Below, one piece after another: positions 1-8,847 of a stretch of DNA of 64,000 nucleotides. Below the pieces are notes generated by a model. It did not search any database. It was given only the letters and a program-made list of their open reading frames with translations, and had not been told where the DNA came from. Every line of letters begins with the position of its first letter. Within the stretch, counting starts at the first letter, position 1. This DNA is from Trinickia soli (lineage in GTDB: Bacteria > Pseudomonadota > Gammaproteobacteria > Burkholderiales > Burkholderiaceae): NCBI RefSeq assembly GCF_002879855.1, contig NZ_PNYB01000010.1, positions 124,001 to 188,000 of the forward strand, read 5' to 3'. The position numbers and the translations under genes were made by a program.

Positions 1-948
1 GCCGACGCGGCCCAACAAATCCTCGCGCCGAACGACCGCAGACAACCACTTCGCCAAGCGCCGCAAGAACGCGTCGCCCGCGCTATGCCCCAGGACGTCA
101 TTCACGCTTTTAAAACCATCGATGTCCAAAAACAGCAGCGCAACCTTACACGCGCCGCCATCGAGCCGAGACGCCGCCGCATCGATTTCCGCGAGCAGTC
201 TTCTACGATTCGGCAATCCCGTTAAGGGGTCGCATCCGGCCTCGCGATCCATCGCCTCGGAATAGGCACTGATATTCGCAAATGCCCGTTGCTGAACGAC
301 GAGTGCATAAGCCAACAACCCCCCGACAAAGACCGCAAATATCCCCAAAGCGCTCGCGCCGAACACCACGCGGGTGCGAATGTCGGCGGCAGCCGTTCGA
401 CGACGCGCGTCCCAAATCCCCCGCAACGTATCGAACTCCATCCGCAGCTTCTCCATATCGCGTTTGCCCTCGTCCGTATTGACAAGCGCAATTGCTTCGC
501 GCCAATCGCCGCCGCGAGTCAAGTCGATCGTTCGAGCCAACTCGGCGAGCTTGCGATCGCGGACAGGCGCAATGCGCTGCAATACGGCCTGCGAAGCCGC
601 GTCCCCTGCGAGCAGCCGGTCCAACTGACGCGCAGCGTCCTCGACATCGCGGACGCCGCGATCGTATGGCCGTAAGTAAGCGGTGGATCCGGTCAGCAGG
701 TAACCGCGTTGCCCCGTCTCGGCGTCTTGCAGATCGTCGAGCACATGGTTCGTGATGCCCAGTATCGTGAACGCCTGCTCTTCGGTCGCGCCGGCTTGGA
801 CGATGATGCGCGCCTCCCAGACGAAGGCCGCAGCCGCGAGCAGCAACCCGGTGAGAAGCAAGGCGTATAGAGCGACGAACCGGTTGCGATCATGGCGCGC
901 CGATCGGAAGAGCCGCGCGGGCAAGGTTTTCTCCGGACAAATGAGCAT
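1..948 (-). CDS. Diguanylate cyclase, CHASE3-GGDEF, cut by left window edge
   Basis: Inner-membrane sensor that would make cyclic-di-GMP from two GTP. Translating the minus strand from the ATG at 946-948 gives an open frame to base 1. A short basic N-terminus is followed by a hydrophobic helix at about residues 23-42. Next comes a periplasmic segment with the CHASE3 hallmark ETGQRGYLLTG (about residues 75-90), a second hydrophobic helix (about 197-222) and the start of a GGDEF domain: DPLTGLPNRR, then FLDIDGFKSVND and GHSAGD. The GGDEF loop itself lies outside the window, so activity cannot be judged. It lies 62 bp downstream of the next cyclase on the same strand and may be co-transcribed with it. 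The start codon has no strong ribosome binding site and could be slightly different. Confidence 0.88.
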   Translation of the reverse strand, partial: MLICPEKTLPARLFRSARHDRNRFVALYALLLTGLLLAAAAFVWEARIIVQAGATEEQAFTILGITNHVLDDLQDAETGQRGYLLTGSTAYLRPYDRGVRDVEDAARQLDRLLAGDAASQAVLQRIAPVRDRKLAELARTIDLTRGGDWREAIALVNTDEGKRDMEKLRMEFDTLRGIWDARRRTAAADIRTRVVFGASALGIFAVFVGGLLAYALVVQQRAFANISAYSEAMDREAGCDPLTGLPNRRRLLAEIDAAASRLDGGACKVALLFLDIDGFKSVNDVLGHSAGDAFLRRLAKWLSAVVRREDLLGRVG

Positions 949-1010
949 CTGCTCTGATGGATTCAATATAGTCGAGCGTCGTCGCGACGGCACCGTTCCA
1001 AGCGGACGGA

Positions 1011-2219
1011 TCAGCCCGGCTGCGCGACGCGTTCGTCGGGTTCGTCATCGGGCGAAGCCACTGCCACGCAATCGCGGCCGAGCGCTTTCGCCGTATAAAG
1101 GGCCGCGTCTGCCCGCGCCATGACCGCGGCGAGCGTATCACCCGCACCGAATTCGTCCACGCCCGCGCTGAACGTGAACGGCGTTTGAGCGCACGGTGCA
1201 GCAGCGACAGCTGCACGCAAACCGTTCGTCAGTTGCAACGCTTCGCCTTCGTGCGTGGCGGGAAACAGGACCGCGAACTCTTCTCCACCAAGGCGCCCGA
1301 ACAAATCGCCGGCACGCACCGACCGCAACATCGTGGTTCCAAAATGCGCCAACGCACGGTCGCCGGCCGCGTGACCGTACTGGTCGTTGACGTTTTTGAA
1401 GTTGTCGATATCGAGTATTGCGAGAGCAAGCGGTGTTCCCTTGACACGCGCGGCAGCGATCATCGCCTCGGCACGCTCGACGAACGCGCGCCGCATGAGG
1501 GCGCCGGTCAGTTCATCGACGGTAGCGAGCCGCTCCAAGCGTTCGGCCAATCGATCGTGGGCGAGCATGACCATAGCGATCGACAAGAACGGAAAGCTAA
1601 GGATGCCAAGACCCAGGAAGGCGACGTTCAGCGGCGAGGGATCGAGAAACGCCGCCTGATGATCGAAGCCGAAACCGTAAGTGACCGATCTCGCCACGTG
1701 GACCAGCGCCCCGACGAACGCGGCGATCGCAAGGAAATAGTAGTTGTACTTCGGACGCTGTCGCGGCCGATACCGGAGCGCTGTCCATCCGATGGCCACG
1801 CGCACATAAGCGAAGTAAGCGGAGGTCAGAGCCACGCGCGCATCGAGATTCGGTTCAACATAGGTCAGAACGATCACCGCGAGGAAGATGGCGACGACGG
1901 CGACGCACTCGACTCTGGATACGGCGCGCCTTCCGAAGAACTCACGCGTGCCTTGCGCAATAAGCAGGCCACCCAACAGGAACAATGTATGGGCGGCGAA
2001 GGTGCCCACCTGTGGCGGCAGAGATTTATCCGCCCACGCGAATACGATCCCGATCGCAGCGAGGCCGTAGGCCGCGCACCAGCGAGGCACACCGCGCACG
2101 TCAGCGCGCAGCAACGAGGCGAGCACCGACGCGCTCATCACGCAAGACATGATCGCGATGCCAAGAAGCGCAACGGTGCTGGGCATGATTGGGAAGATTG
2201 CTGGGATAAACAATGGCAC
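1011..2219 (-). CDS. Membrane-anchored GGDEF diguanylate cyclase
   Basis: A 402-aa protein with about six or seven hydrophobic helices in residues 1-220 (a MHYT/MASE-like membrane sensor I cannot name) and a C-terminal GGDEF domain (about 230-390). The active-site loop is GGEEF at 311-315, and metal-binding ILDIDNFKNVND is intact, so it should be catalytically active. An RxxD inhibitory site (R302-D305) sits five residues before GGEEF, which is the known product-feedback I-site arrangement. It is the upstream partner of a second diguanylate cyclase 62 bp away, an unusual tandem that may answer two different signals. No phosphodiesterase (EAL) domain is present in either. Confidence 0.93.
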   Translation of the reverse strand: MPLFIPAIFPIMPSTVALLGIAIMSCVMSASVLASLLRADVRGVPRWCAAYGLAAIGIVFAWADKSLPPQVGTFAAHTLFLLGGLLIAQGTREFFGRRAVSRVECVAVVAIFLAVIVLTYVEPNLDARVALTSAYFAYVRVAIGWTALRYRPRQRPKYNYYFLAIAAFVGALVHVARSVTYGFGFDHQAAFLDPSPLNVAFLGLGILSFPFLSIAMVMLAHDRLAERLERLATVDELTGALMRRAFVERAEAMIAAARVKGTPLALAILDIDNFKNVNDQYGHAAGDRALAHFGTTMLRSVRAGDLFGRLGGEEFAVLFPATHEGEALQLTNGLRAAVAAAPCAQTPFTFSAGVDEFGAGDTLAAVMARADAALYTAKALGRDCVAVASPDDEPDERVAQPG

Positions 2220-2358
2220 GGCGAGGCCATCCCATGCGGACGCATGGCCAGCTTCCCCGTATGCGCCATATCGTATCGCACTCCGGCACGACTCTTAACA
2301 AGTGTTGCGTAGCAGCACACGCAGGGCGCAGATTGCGGCTGATTCGCACTACGCCGGG

Positions 2359-2862
2359 TTACCCCGGGCGAACGATTGTTCCAATGGGCGGCCCGGATTC
2401 GAACTTCGCCCGGCGCATCGAAAAGAACGTCCGGACATTTCGAACGTTTGACGCTTGGGTAAACAGACGCCGCGCGAATTCGTCATAGGAACGCATGTCC
2501 GGCAATTCGGCAATGACGATGAAATCGGGCCCCGGAGAGACGCGATAACACTGCGTCACGGCGGGTTCGGTGCAGACATAGCGTTCGAAGTCGTCGTAAT
2601 CCTCAGCCGCCTGGCGGTCCAGGCTGACCTCGATGACGGCGGTCACCATCGATGCCAGCTTCGAAAGATCGAGTACGGCAATCTCTCGTTCAATGAGACC
2701 CGCCTCTTTGAGTTTTCGCACGCGACGCAAACAAGTGGGCGCCGACGCGTGGACTCTTTGAGCCAGATCAAGGTTCGAGATCGAAGAATCTGCTTGCAGG
2801 ACTGCCGCAATCCGCAAGTCGAGAACGTCCAGTTCCAGCGCCGGCATTCCGGTCTCCTTCAC
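2359..2862 (-). CDS. Lrp/AsnC-family transcriptional regulator
   Basis: A 167-aa protein with an N-terminal winged helix-turn-helix (about residues 10-60; LDLAQRVHASAPTCLRRVRK includes the recognition helix) and a C-terminal AsnC/RAM ligand-binding domain (about 75-150; ending in VRNVRTFFSM). It is transcribed away from the adjacent glmS copy. The intervening 148 bp contain perfect and near-perfect dyads of the kind Lrp-type octamers bind, so autoregulation and control of glmS are the natural reading. The effector molecule is not evident; an amino acid or amino sugar is plausible from context. The start MKETGMPALE is preceded by AT-rich DNA without a strong Shine-Dalgarno sequence, and the internal Met six codons in is an alternative. 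Confidence 0.93.
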   Translation of the reverse strand: MKETGMPALELDVLDLRIAAVLQADSSISNLDLAQRVHASAPTCLRRVRKLKEAGLIEREIAVLDLSKLASMVTAVIEVSLDRQAAEDYDDFERYVCTEPAVTQCYRVSPGPDFIVIAELPDMRSYDEFARRLFTQASNVRNVRTFFSMRRAKFESGPPIGTIVRPG

Positions 2863-2872
2863 GCATCGTTAG

Positions 2873-2946
2873 TGAAATTTAATTTCATGTCGAATGATAC
2901 TTCACTTTCAATTTCATACTCAATCTGTTTTTGAAACAAAATTTCA
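2873..2946. promoter_or_regulatory. Palindromic operators between asnC-type regulator and glmS
   Basis: A perfect 15-bp dyad TGAAATTTAATTTCA lies at 2873-2887. A near match of the same length, TGAAACAAAATTTCA, lies at 2932-2946, centred 59 bp away (about 5.6 helical turns). Further isolated TTTCA half-sites lie between them. The block is AT-rich in an otherwise GC-rich region and spans the divergent promoters. Multiple phased half-sites are typical of Lrp/AsnC targets; assignment to the adjacent regulator is inference. Confidence 0.7.
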
Positions 2947-3010
2947 TTAATGCGCCATTACGATCGCTTCCATTGACTCGGATGCGGGTCGCCCAACGGA
3001 GAGGCGAAAG

Positions 3011-4840
3011 ATGTGTGGAATTGTCGGCGCGGTCGCTCAACGGAATGTATTGCCCACTCTGGTCGACGGGTTGAAGCGGCTCGAGTATCGCGGTTACGAC
3101 TCGTGCGGCGTCGTCGCCTATCAGGATCGCAAGCTCGTGCGCGTTCGCAGTGTCGCGCGCGTTGCCGCATTGCACGCAGACGTTGCGGCTTCGGGATTGT
3201 CGGGCTACACGGGCATTGCACATACGCGGTGGGCTACCCACGGCGCACCGATCACGACGAACGCGCATCCGCACTTCTCGCCGAGCGACGATAAGGCGCG
3301 CATCGCGCTGTCGCACAACGGCATCATCGAGAACTGCGACGCGCTGAGGGCGGAGCTGGAACAACAGGGGTATGCATTCGCGAGTCAAACCGACAGCGAA
3401 ACGATCGTTCATTTGATCGACCATCTTTACGACGGCGATTTATTCGAAGCCGTCAAGGCCGCCGTCGTCCGGCTGCGCGGCAGCTATGCGATCGCCGTCA
3501 TGTGTCGGGACGAGCCCCATCGTATCGTCGGCGCGCGTGAGGGAATGCCGCTCGTCGTCGGGCTGGGCGATGGGGAGAACTTCCTTGCTTCGGATGCGAT
3601 TGCGTTATCGAACGAAACCGATCGAATCGTTTATCTGGAAGATGGCGACGTCGTCGATATTCAACTGCATCGGTTTTGGATCGTCGATGCGCAGGGCAAG
3701 CGGGTCGAGCGCGCCGTCCATACCGTCGCCGCGCATAGCGGCGCAGCCGACTTGGGCGGCTATCGCTATTACATGCAGAAGGAAATTTTCGAGCAGCCGC
3801 GCGCGGTGGCCGATACGCTGCTCGACGTGACGTCGATCATGCCGGAACTTTTCGGCGACAACGCATGGCGCGTGTTCAACGGCGTCGACTCTGTCTTGCT
3901 GCTCGCTTGCGGCGGCAGCTATCACGCGGCGCTGACGGCGAAGTATTGGATCGAGAGCTTGGCAGGACTGCCCGCCAACGTCGAGATCGCAAGCGAATAC
4001 CGCTACCGCGATAGCGTGGCCAATCCCAAGACGCTTGTCGTCGCCGTGTCGCAAAGTGGAGAAACGGCTGATGTATTGGGCGCGCTGCAAGTGGCGAAGC
4101 GACTCGGCATGACGAATACGCTTTCGATCTGCAACGTGCCGACGAGCGCATTGGTGCGCGAATGCGCTTTGAACTTCATGACCCGGGCCGGCATCGAGAT
4201 CGGGGTTGCGTCGACGAAAGCGTTCACGACGCAGCTCGTCGCGCTGTTTCTTTTGACGCTTGCGCTGGCGCAGATTCGCGGACGGCTGAGCGATGAGGAG
4301 GAGCGGCGGCATCTGCATGCGTTACGGCATTTGCCCGATGCGATGGGCAAAGTGCTTGCGCTCGAGCCGCAAATCATGGCGTGGTCGGAAACGCTGACGC
4401 GCAAGGAAAACATCTTGTTCCTTGGGCGGGGAATGCATTTTCCGATTGCGCTTGAAGGCGCGTTGAAGATGAAGGAGATTTCGTATATCCATGCTGAGGC
4501 GTATGCCGCCGGGGAACTCAAGCATGGGCCGCTCGCGCTGGTGAGCGATGAAATGCCGGTTGTTGCCGTTGCGCCTAATGATCGGTTACTCGAAAAGCTG
4601 CGCTCGAATATGCATGAGGTGAGTGCGCGTAATGGCCGGTTGTTCGTGTTTGCGGATGTCGATTGCGGACTTTCGCCGAGCCCCGGTGTCAGCGCGATTC
4701 GGCTCAACGAGTACTACGGACCGCTGTCGCCGATCCTGCATACGCTGCCGATGCAATTGCTCGCCTTTCACGCAGCGCTCGCGAGAGGGACCGATATCGA
4801 TAAGCCAAGGAATCTGGCGAAATCGGTGACGGTGGAGTGA
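3011..4840 (+). CDS. glmS: Glutamine--fructose-6-phosphate aminotransferase (isomerizing)
   Basis: Converts fructose-6-phosphate and glutamine to glucosamine-6-phosphate and glutamate, the first step toward UDP-GlcNAc. The 609-aa length is normal. The N-terminus MCGIVGAV provides the Cys nucleophile of the class II amidotransferase after Met removal. Two SIS sugar-isomerase domains follow (about 290-420 and 460-600, including [13 protein letters not shown] and the C-terminal KSVTVE). The start is supported by the purine-rich GGAGAGGCGAAAG just upstream. The divergent Lrp/AsnC regulator and the dyads between them suggest a regulated, possibly second, glmS copy rather than the housekeeping one next to glmU; that is inference. 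Confidence 0.97.
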   Translation: MCGIVGAVAQRNVLPTLVDGLKRLEYRGYDSCGVVAYQDRKLVRVRSVARVAALHADVAASGLSGYTGIAHTRWATHGAPITTNAHPHFSPSDDKARIALSHNGIIENCDALRAELEQQGYAFASQTDSETIVHLIDHLYDGDLFEAVKAAVVRLRGSYAIAVMCRDEPHRIVGAREGMPLVVGLGDGENFLASDAIALSNETDRIVYLEDGDVVDIQLHRFWIVDAQGKRVERAVHTVAAHSGAADLGGYRYYMQKEIFEQPRAVADTLLDVTSIMPELFGDNAWRVFNGVDSVLLLACGGSYHAALTAKYWIESLAGLPANVEIASEYRYRDSVANPKTLVVAVSQSGETADVLGALQVAKRLGMTNTLSICNVPTSALVRECALNFMTRAGIEIGVASTKAFTTQLVALFLLTLALAQIRGRLSDEEERRHLHALRHLPDAMGKVLALEPQIMAWSETLTRKENILFLGRGMHFPIALEGALKMKEISYIHAEAYAAGELKHGPLALVSDEMPVVAVAPNDRLLEKLRSNMHEVSARNGRLFVFADVDCGLSPSPGVSAIRLNEYYGPLSPILHTLPMQLLAFHAALARGTDIDKPRNLAKSVTVE

Positions 4841-5447
4841 GGGGTGCGGGGACACATGGTTCGAGCGCGGCGATACCAAGCCGGGCCTTCATAGGTTGCC
4901 GAACTCCGCGAGCTTCCAACGCACATGCTTGCTCATGATTTCGCACCCATAGGCGTTCCTATCTCGTCAACTGCCGTAAAGACGCTGGTATATCCACTCT
5001 CCACTTCGCGGCATTGTTCATAGGTGGCATCTCGCACAGGAGAGCCTAAGTGGTCAAGCGTTTCCGATTCCCGTCGTTCGTCGAGCGTACGTGCATGATC
5101 GGTGTTCGACGCCTGTGCAACTGGCGCTGCGAATTATCGAGGCATGTGAAGCCCGCGACAAGCGTTAGCCGATTGCAAGGGACACGGTTCGAGTTCATGC
5201 GTCAAAGCAATTTCGAGGCGACATCGCATCAAGGCTTCGTCTGAATTTCGATCTATTTCGCAGTAAAAAATGCCTCAATTAGCGCGACAACAAAACTGGA
5301 AACGCTTTCATTCGGCATAAATTTCCGGCTCGGCAACCGGCTAATTCAGAATTATTTGTAAATCGGCTAACCCATTGTAATCGCGTAGATTTTTAATTTA
5401 TGATTCCCCTCCTTTAATACGCCCACGCAGTCGGAGAGGTAATCAAT
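4841..5447. other. Intergenic stretch before the T6SS island
   Basis: About 600 bp with no convincing gene. The last 200 bp (about 5240-5440) are clearly AT-rich compared with the flanks and probably hold the vgrG promoter. I see no repeat, tRNA or clear terminator hairpin. Confidence 0.5.
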
Positions 5448-8000
5448 ATGGGTAGGTCGGCTCATTCGCTCGCACTCGAAACCGGAATCGAGCAGGCTAA
5501 CCGCGCACTGATACTGCAGACGCCCTTGGGCGCCCAGGCGCTCTTACCTCAGAGAGTCGTGGGCGAGTCTCGCATCGGGCGAGACTTCGAATTCACGGTG
5601 GATGTGGTGTCGCGCGAGCGCGCCATCGAGTTGAAAAAGCTGATGGCGCAGCCCGTCACGCTGTGGGTTCGGCAGCGAGACAACGCCTATCTGCCCTATC
5701 ACGGGTTCGTTTTCGCGACGCGACGCCTCGGTTCCGAGGGTGGCTTCACTTACTATCAGCTGTCATTCTCGTCGTGGATGAGATTTTTGCGGCATCGGAA
5801 GGATGCGCGAATCTTCCAAGACGTGACGGCCGCCGACATCCTGACCCAGGTATTCGACGGCCATTCGCTCGCGAGAGGCCAGTATCGGTTCGATGTCGCG
5901 GACCGTGGCGCCAAGCGTTCCTACTGCACGCAGTACGAAACCGACGCTAACTTCGTCCATCGGTTGATGGAGTCCGAAGGCTGGTTCACTTACATCGTAC
6001 AGGCCGACGACGGCAAATCCCATACGGTCGTCGTGACCGACGACATCTATCGGTGCAAGCCACTCGACTCGCAGGACGTCACGTTTTACCGCGGCGATCG
6101 GGGTGAAGGCGTCGACGCGCTCGTGGAGTGGGGCAGCGAGCGTATCGTCGAGAGCGTTGGATACGCGATGCGCACGCCGGACTATAAGCGCCCGGCCTGG
6201 CCTAAGGAGCGTGGCGGCGTTTCAGGGGCAAGCCACGGCGATAGACCGGATGAACTTCAAGTCTATGAGTACGCGGGCCCTTACAGCTTCTCTCCGACCG
6301 AGGAACGCGAGGACCGGGGCGAACGCGCCGTCCGATTTCGCATCGAGGAACTCGACTCGCGAACCAAGCGGTTCTTTGGCGTAGGTAGCGTGCCGTGCAT
6401 GGACGCCGGGCGATGGTTCCACCTCGCGAACCATCCCGAGCATGACTCCGATACGTCGCAAGACCAAGAGTTCGCGACCATCGCGGTGCGGTGGTACGTC
6501 CAGAATAATCTGCCGCTGGGCAACACTCGCCCATTTCCCCATAGCTTGCAGCGGCAGATGACGCGTGTGAGGGCCGAATATAAGGACCTACAGGCAGTGT
6601 TCACGTCGAGGGACCCCAGCGGCAACGAAAGCTTCTGTTTGGTGGAAATCGAGGCACAACGGCGACGCGTTCCCTATCGCAGCCCCTTCGAGCACAAGAA
6701 GCCCGTTATGCACATGCAGACGGCGACGGTCGTCGGCCCAGCAAACGAGGAAATATTCACCGACGAGTTGAATCGCGTGAAGGTTCAGATGCATTGGGAC
6801 CGGTTGGGCAACAACGACCAGTCATCGTCGTGCTGGATGCGCGTGGTATCGCCGAATGCGGGAGGCGCCTTTGGGGGCGTATTCGTGCCGCGGATAGGCC
6901 ACGAAGTCGCAATCGACTACGTCGATGGTGATTGCGACCGTCCGGTCGTGACAGGTGTGCTGTTCAATGGAAGCAATACGCCTCACTGGCATACGAACGG
7001 CCTGCTATCCGGTTTCAAGTCGAAGGAGTACGGTGGGGGAGGTTCTAACCAACTGGTTTTTGACGACGCCACGGCCCAGAATCGCGCCCGCCTATACAGC
7101 TCAACGGCGAGTTCATACCTCGACATCGGCTACCTCATTGACCACACGGACAATACGCGCGGGAGCTACCTCGGCACGGGGTTTCACTTAAAGACGGACT
7201 CGTGGGGCGCGCTGCGCGCCGGGCAAGGGCTTTACGTTTCGACATACGCGCGGGGCGGCACGTCGAGCCAACCGCTCGACGTCAAGGAGGCGACGCAGCA
7301 CCTTGTTGACTCCGGCGGCGTCATTCAGCGGCGCTCGCTCGCAGCGGTCGACGGGAAAGCGGAAGGTCTCGACATAGCGCAAAGCGCTATCAAAGACTTC
7401 GCGTCTGCCACGCAAAGCAAGGTCCAAGGTAGCCAAAGCGGCGGCCGCACGGCAGGCGGCGGCGGTGGCAGCGCTAACGGCTTCACGCAACCCATCATGT
7501 TGTTGGCCAGCCCCGCAGGCATGGGCTTGTCGACCCAGCAGTCGCTGCATGCCGCTGCCACCGAGCACATCAACCTCGTGAGCGGTTCGAGCACCTATGT
7601 TTCGACGGCGAAATCATGGATTGCGAGCGTTGGCGAGAAGCTCAGCTTCTTCGTGCAGAACGCAGGAATCAAGTTGATCGCGGGCAAGGGAAAGGTTGAG
7701 TTGCAGGCGCAGTCGGACAATATCGAAATCACCGCCGATAAGACCGTCAAGGTCGTTTCCACAGCCGACGCCGTGGACGTGATGGCGCAAAAGGAGATTA
7801 CGCTCAGAGCCGGCGGCGCAACCATCCGGCTCGCGGGCGGAAACATCTACGTGCATGCGCCAGGGACAGTCGAGGTCAAGGGCGCGCAGCATGTCTTCGA
7901 CGGACCGGCTAGCGAAAATGCTTCGGCACAACTTGCACCGGCCAAGTCGTGCGCGCAGCAGATGGGCGCTGCTGCGCAGTCCGGCGCTGCACTCGTATAG
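5448..8000 (+). CDS. vgrG: Type VI secretion spike protein VgrG (TssI)
   Basis: An 850-aa trimeric spike that carries effectors on the T6SS tube. Domains in order: gp27-like base (about residues 30-330), gp5/OB-fold (about 420-510, with VKVQMHWDRLG and a GHEVAIDYVDGD motif), then a DUF2345 beta-helical extension (about 640-800, repeats of ITADKTVKV type). The tail after DUF2345 is short and shows no fused toxin. The ATG follows an AGTCGGAGAGG ribosome binding site. It opens a same-strand cargo operon: a DUF4123 adaptor starts 7 bp later, followed by a membrane-active effector, a DUF6708 membrane protein and a PAAR tip. Confidence 0.97.
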   Translation: MGRSAHSLALETGIEQANRALILQTPLGAQALLPQRVVGESRIGRDFEFTVDVVSRERAIELKKLMAQPVTLWVRQRDNAYLPYHGFVFATRRLGSEGGFTYYQLSFSSWMRFLRHRKDARIFQDVTAADILTQVFDGHSLARGQYRFDVADRGAKRSYCTQYETDANFVHRLMESEGWFTYIVQADDGKSHTVVVTDDIYRCKPLDSQDVTFYRGDRGEGVDALVEWGSERIVESVGYAMRTPDYKRPAWPKERGGVSGASHGDRPDELQVYEYAGPYSFSPTEEREDRGERAVRFRIEELDSRTKRFFGVGSVPCMDAGRWFHLANHPEHDSDTSQDQEFATIAVRWYVQNNLPLGNTRPFPHSLQRQMTRVRAEYKDLQAVFTSRDPSGNESFCLVEIEAQRRRVPYRSPFEHKKPVMHMQTATVVGPANEEIFTDELNRVKVQMHWDRLGNNDQSSSCWMRVVSPNAGGAFGGVFVPRIGHEVAIDYVDGDCDRPVVTGVLFNGSNTPHWHTNGLLSGFKSKEYGGGGSNQLVFDDATAQNRARLYSSTASSYLDIGYLIDHTDNTRGSYLGTGFHLKTDSWGALRAGQGLYVSTYARGGTSSQPLDVKEATQHLVDSGGVIQRRSLAAVDGKAEGLDIAQSAIKDFASATQSKVQGSQSGGRTAGGGGGSANGFTQPIMLLASPAGMGLSTQQSLHAAATEHINLVSGSSTYVSTAKSWIASVGEKLSFFVQNAGIKLIAGKGKVELQAQSDNIEITADKTVKVVSTADAVDVMAQKEITLRAGGATIRLAGGNIYVHAPGTVEVKGAQHVFDGPASENASAQLAPAKSCAQQMGAAAQSGAALV

Positions 8001-8007
8001 GCATCCA

Positions 8008-8811
8008 ATGATTCACTACGTCGTCGTTGAACCCCTCAATGGGAAGCTGGAGCTTCCTGATGTGCCGCCCGTTTATGCTGTCGGCGAACTGGTGCCTGAG
8101 GAGCGGGCAGAATTAGCTGGTAATGCACCGGTGCTCTATTGTGCTGAGCATCCGAACGAACAGATGCCTGCGTTGCGCGAGCGTGCAGAGCATGCATGTG
8201 CGTCGGGAGCACCGCCTGTTATCTGCGCCATCCTCGAGTGCGACAAGGCAACACATCGATTGCACAGCCATCTTTCAGCACGCCTCGCGCTGCCAAAGCC
8301 AGAGGGAGAAGCGGCGATTTTTCGCTACTACGACCCGCGTGTTTTCGCGCACCTGCGATGGATACTGAAACGCGAGCAGTTAGGCGCCCTGATGGGACCG
8401 GTCGCACGCTGGACCTATCTGGACCGTCAGGCGGGATGGGTGACGGTAGAAGGCGCGAAGGTCCCGAGCGACGATTTCGCGCTCACTAACGCGCAGTACA
8501 GGCAGGTCGTCCGCATTGAGGTTATCGAGCGGGCGCTCGAGACGCTTCGCGGCAATGGCGCGGCAATCAAGCCCGATATGCCGTCGCTGCTTGACGCCCA
8601 ATTGGCGAAGGGCGAGACATACGGCCTCGTCGGTGCGGACCTTTTGGCTTTCGCTCTTCACGGGACCGTCGTCTCCCCTTACTTCGACCGTCACCCGCGC
8701 GTGCGGGCCGTACTGCAGGAACCCGAAAAGCACCCCTACGCGGAAACCGTTGCGAGTTGGACGCAGCCCGACTGGGAGGCCATTGCGCGCGAGAGCATCC
8801 AGTACCAGTGA
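8008..8811 (+). CDS. DUF4123 T6SS effector chaperone/adaptor
   Basis: A 267-aa protein, taking the ATG at 8008 (MIHYVVVEPL), which is only 7 bp after the vgrG stop; the same frame is open further upstream but would overlap vgrG. The core RYYDPRVFAHLRWIL and GPVARWTYLD are typical of DUF4123 (Tap/TEC) proteins, which load a specific effector onto the cognate VgrG. Its position between vgrG and the effector fits that role. Its last about 100 codons (from 8503) are the left end of the duplicated block and recur at 12608-12916. Confidence 0.9.
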   Translation: MIHYVVVEPLNGKLELPDVPPVYAVGELVPEERAELAGNAPVLYCAEHPNEQMPALRERAEHACASGAPPVICAILECDKATHRLHSHLSARLALPKPEGEAAIFRYYDPRVFAHLRWILKREQLGALMGPVARWTYLDRQAGWVTVEGAKVPSDDFALTNAQYRQVVRIEVIERALETLRGNGAAIKPDMPSLLDAQLAKGETYGLVGADLLAFALHGTVVSPYFDRHPRVRAVLQEPEKHPYAETVASWTQPDWEAIARESIQYQ

Positions 8812-8847
8812 CCGCTGCGCCGTCTCAAATGTGAACCGAAAAAAAAA

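Noticed and set aside
5050-5244. 64-aa plus-strand frame before vgrG
   Set aside because: No ribosome binding site, family or conserved feature; probably chance in a 600-bp gap.
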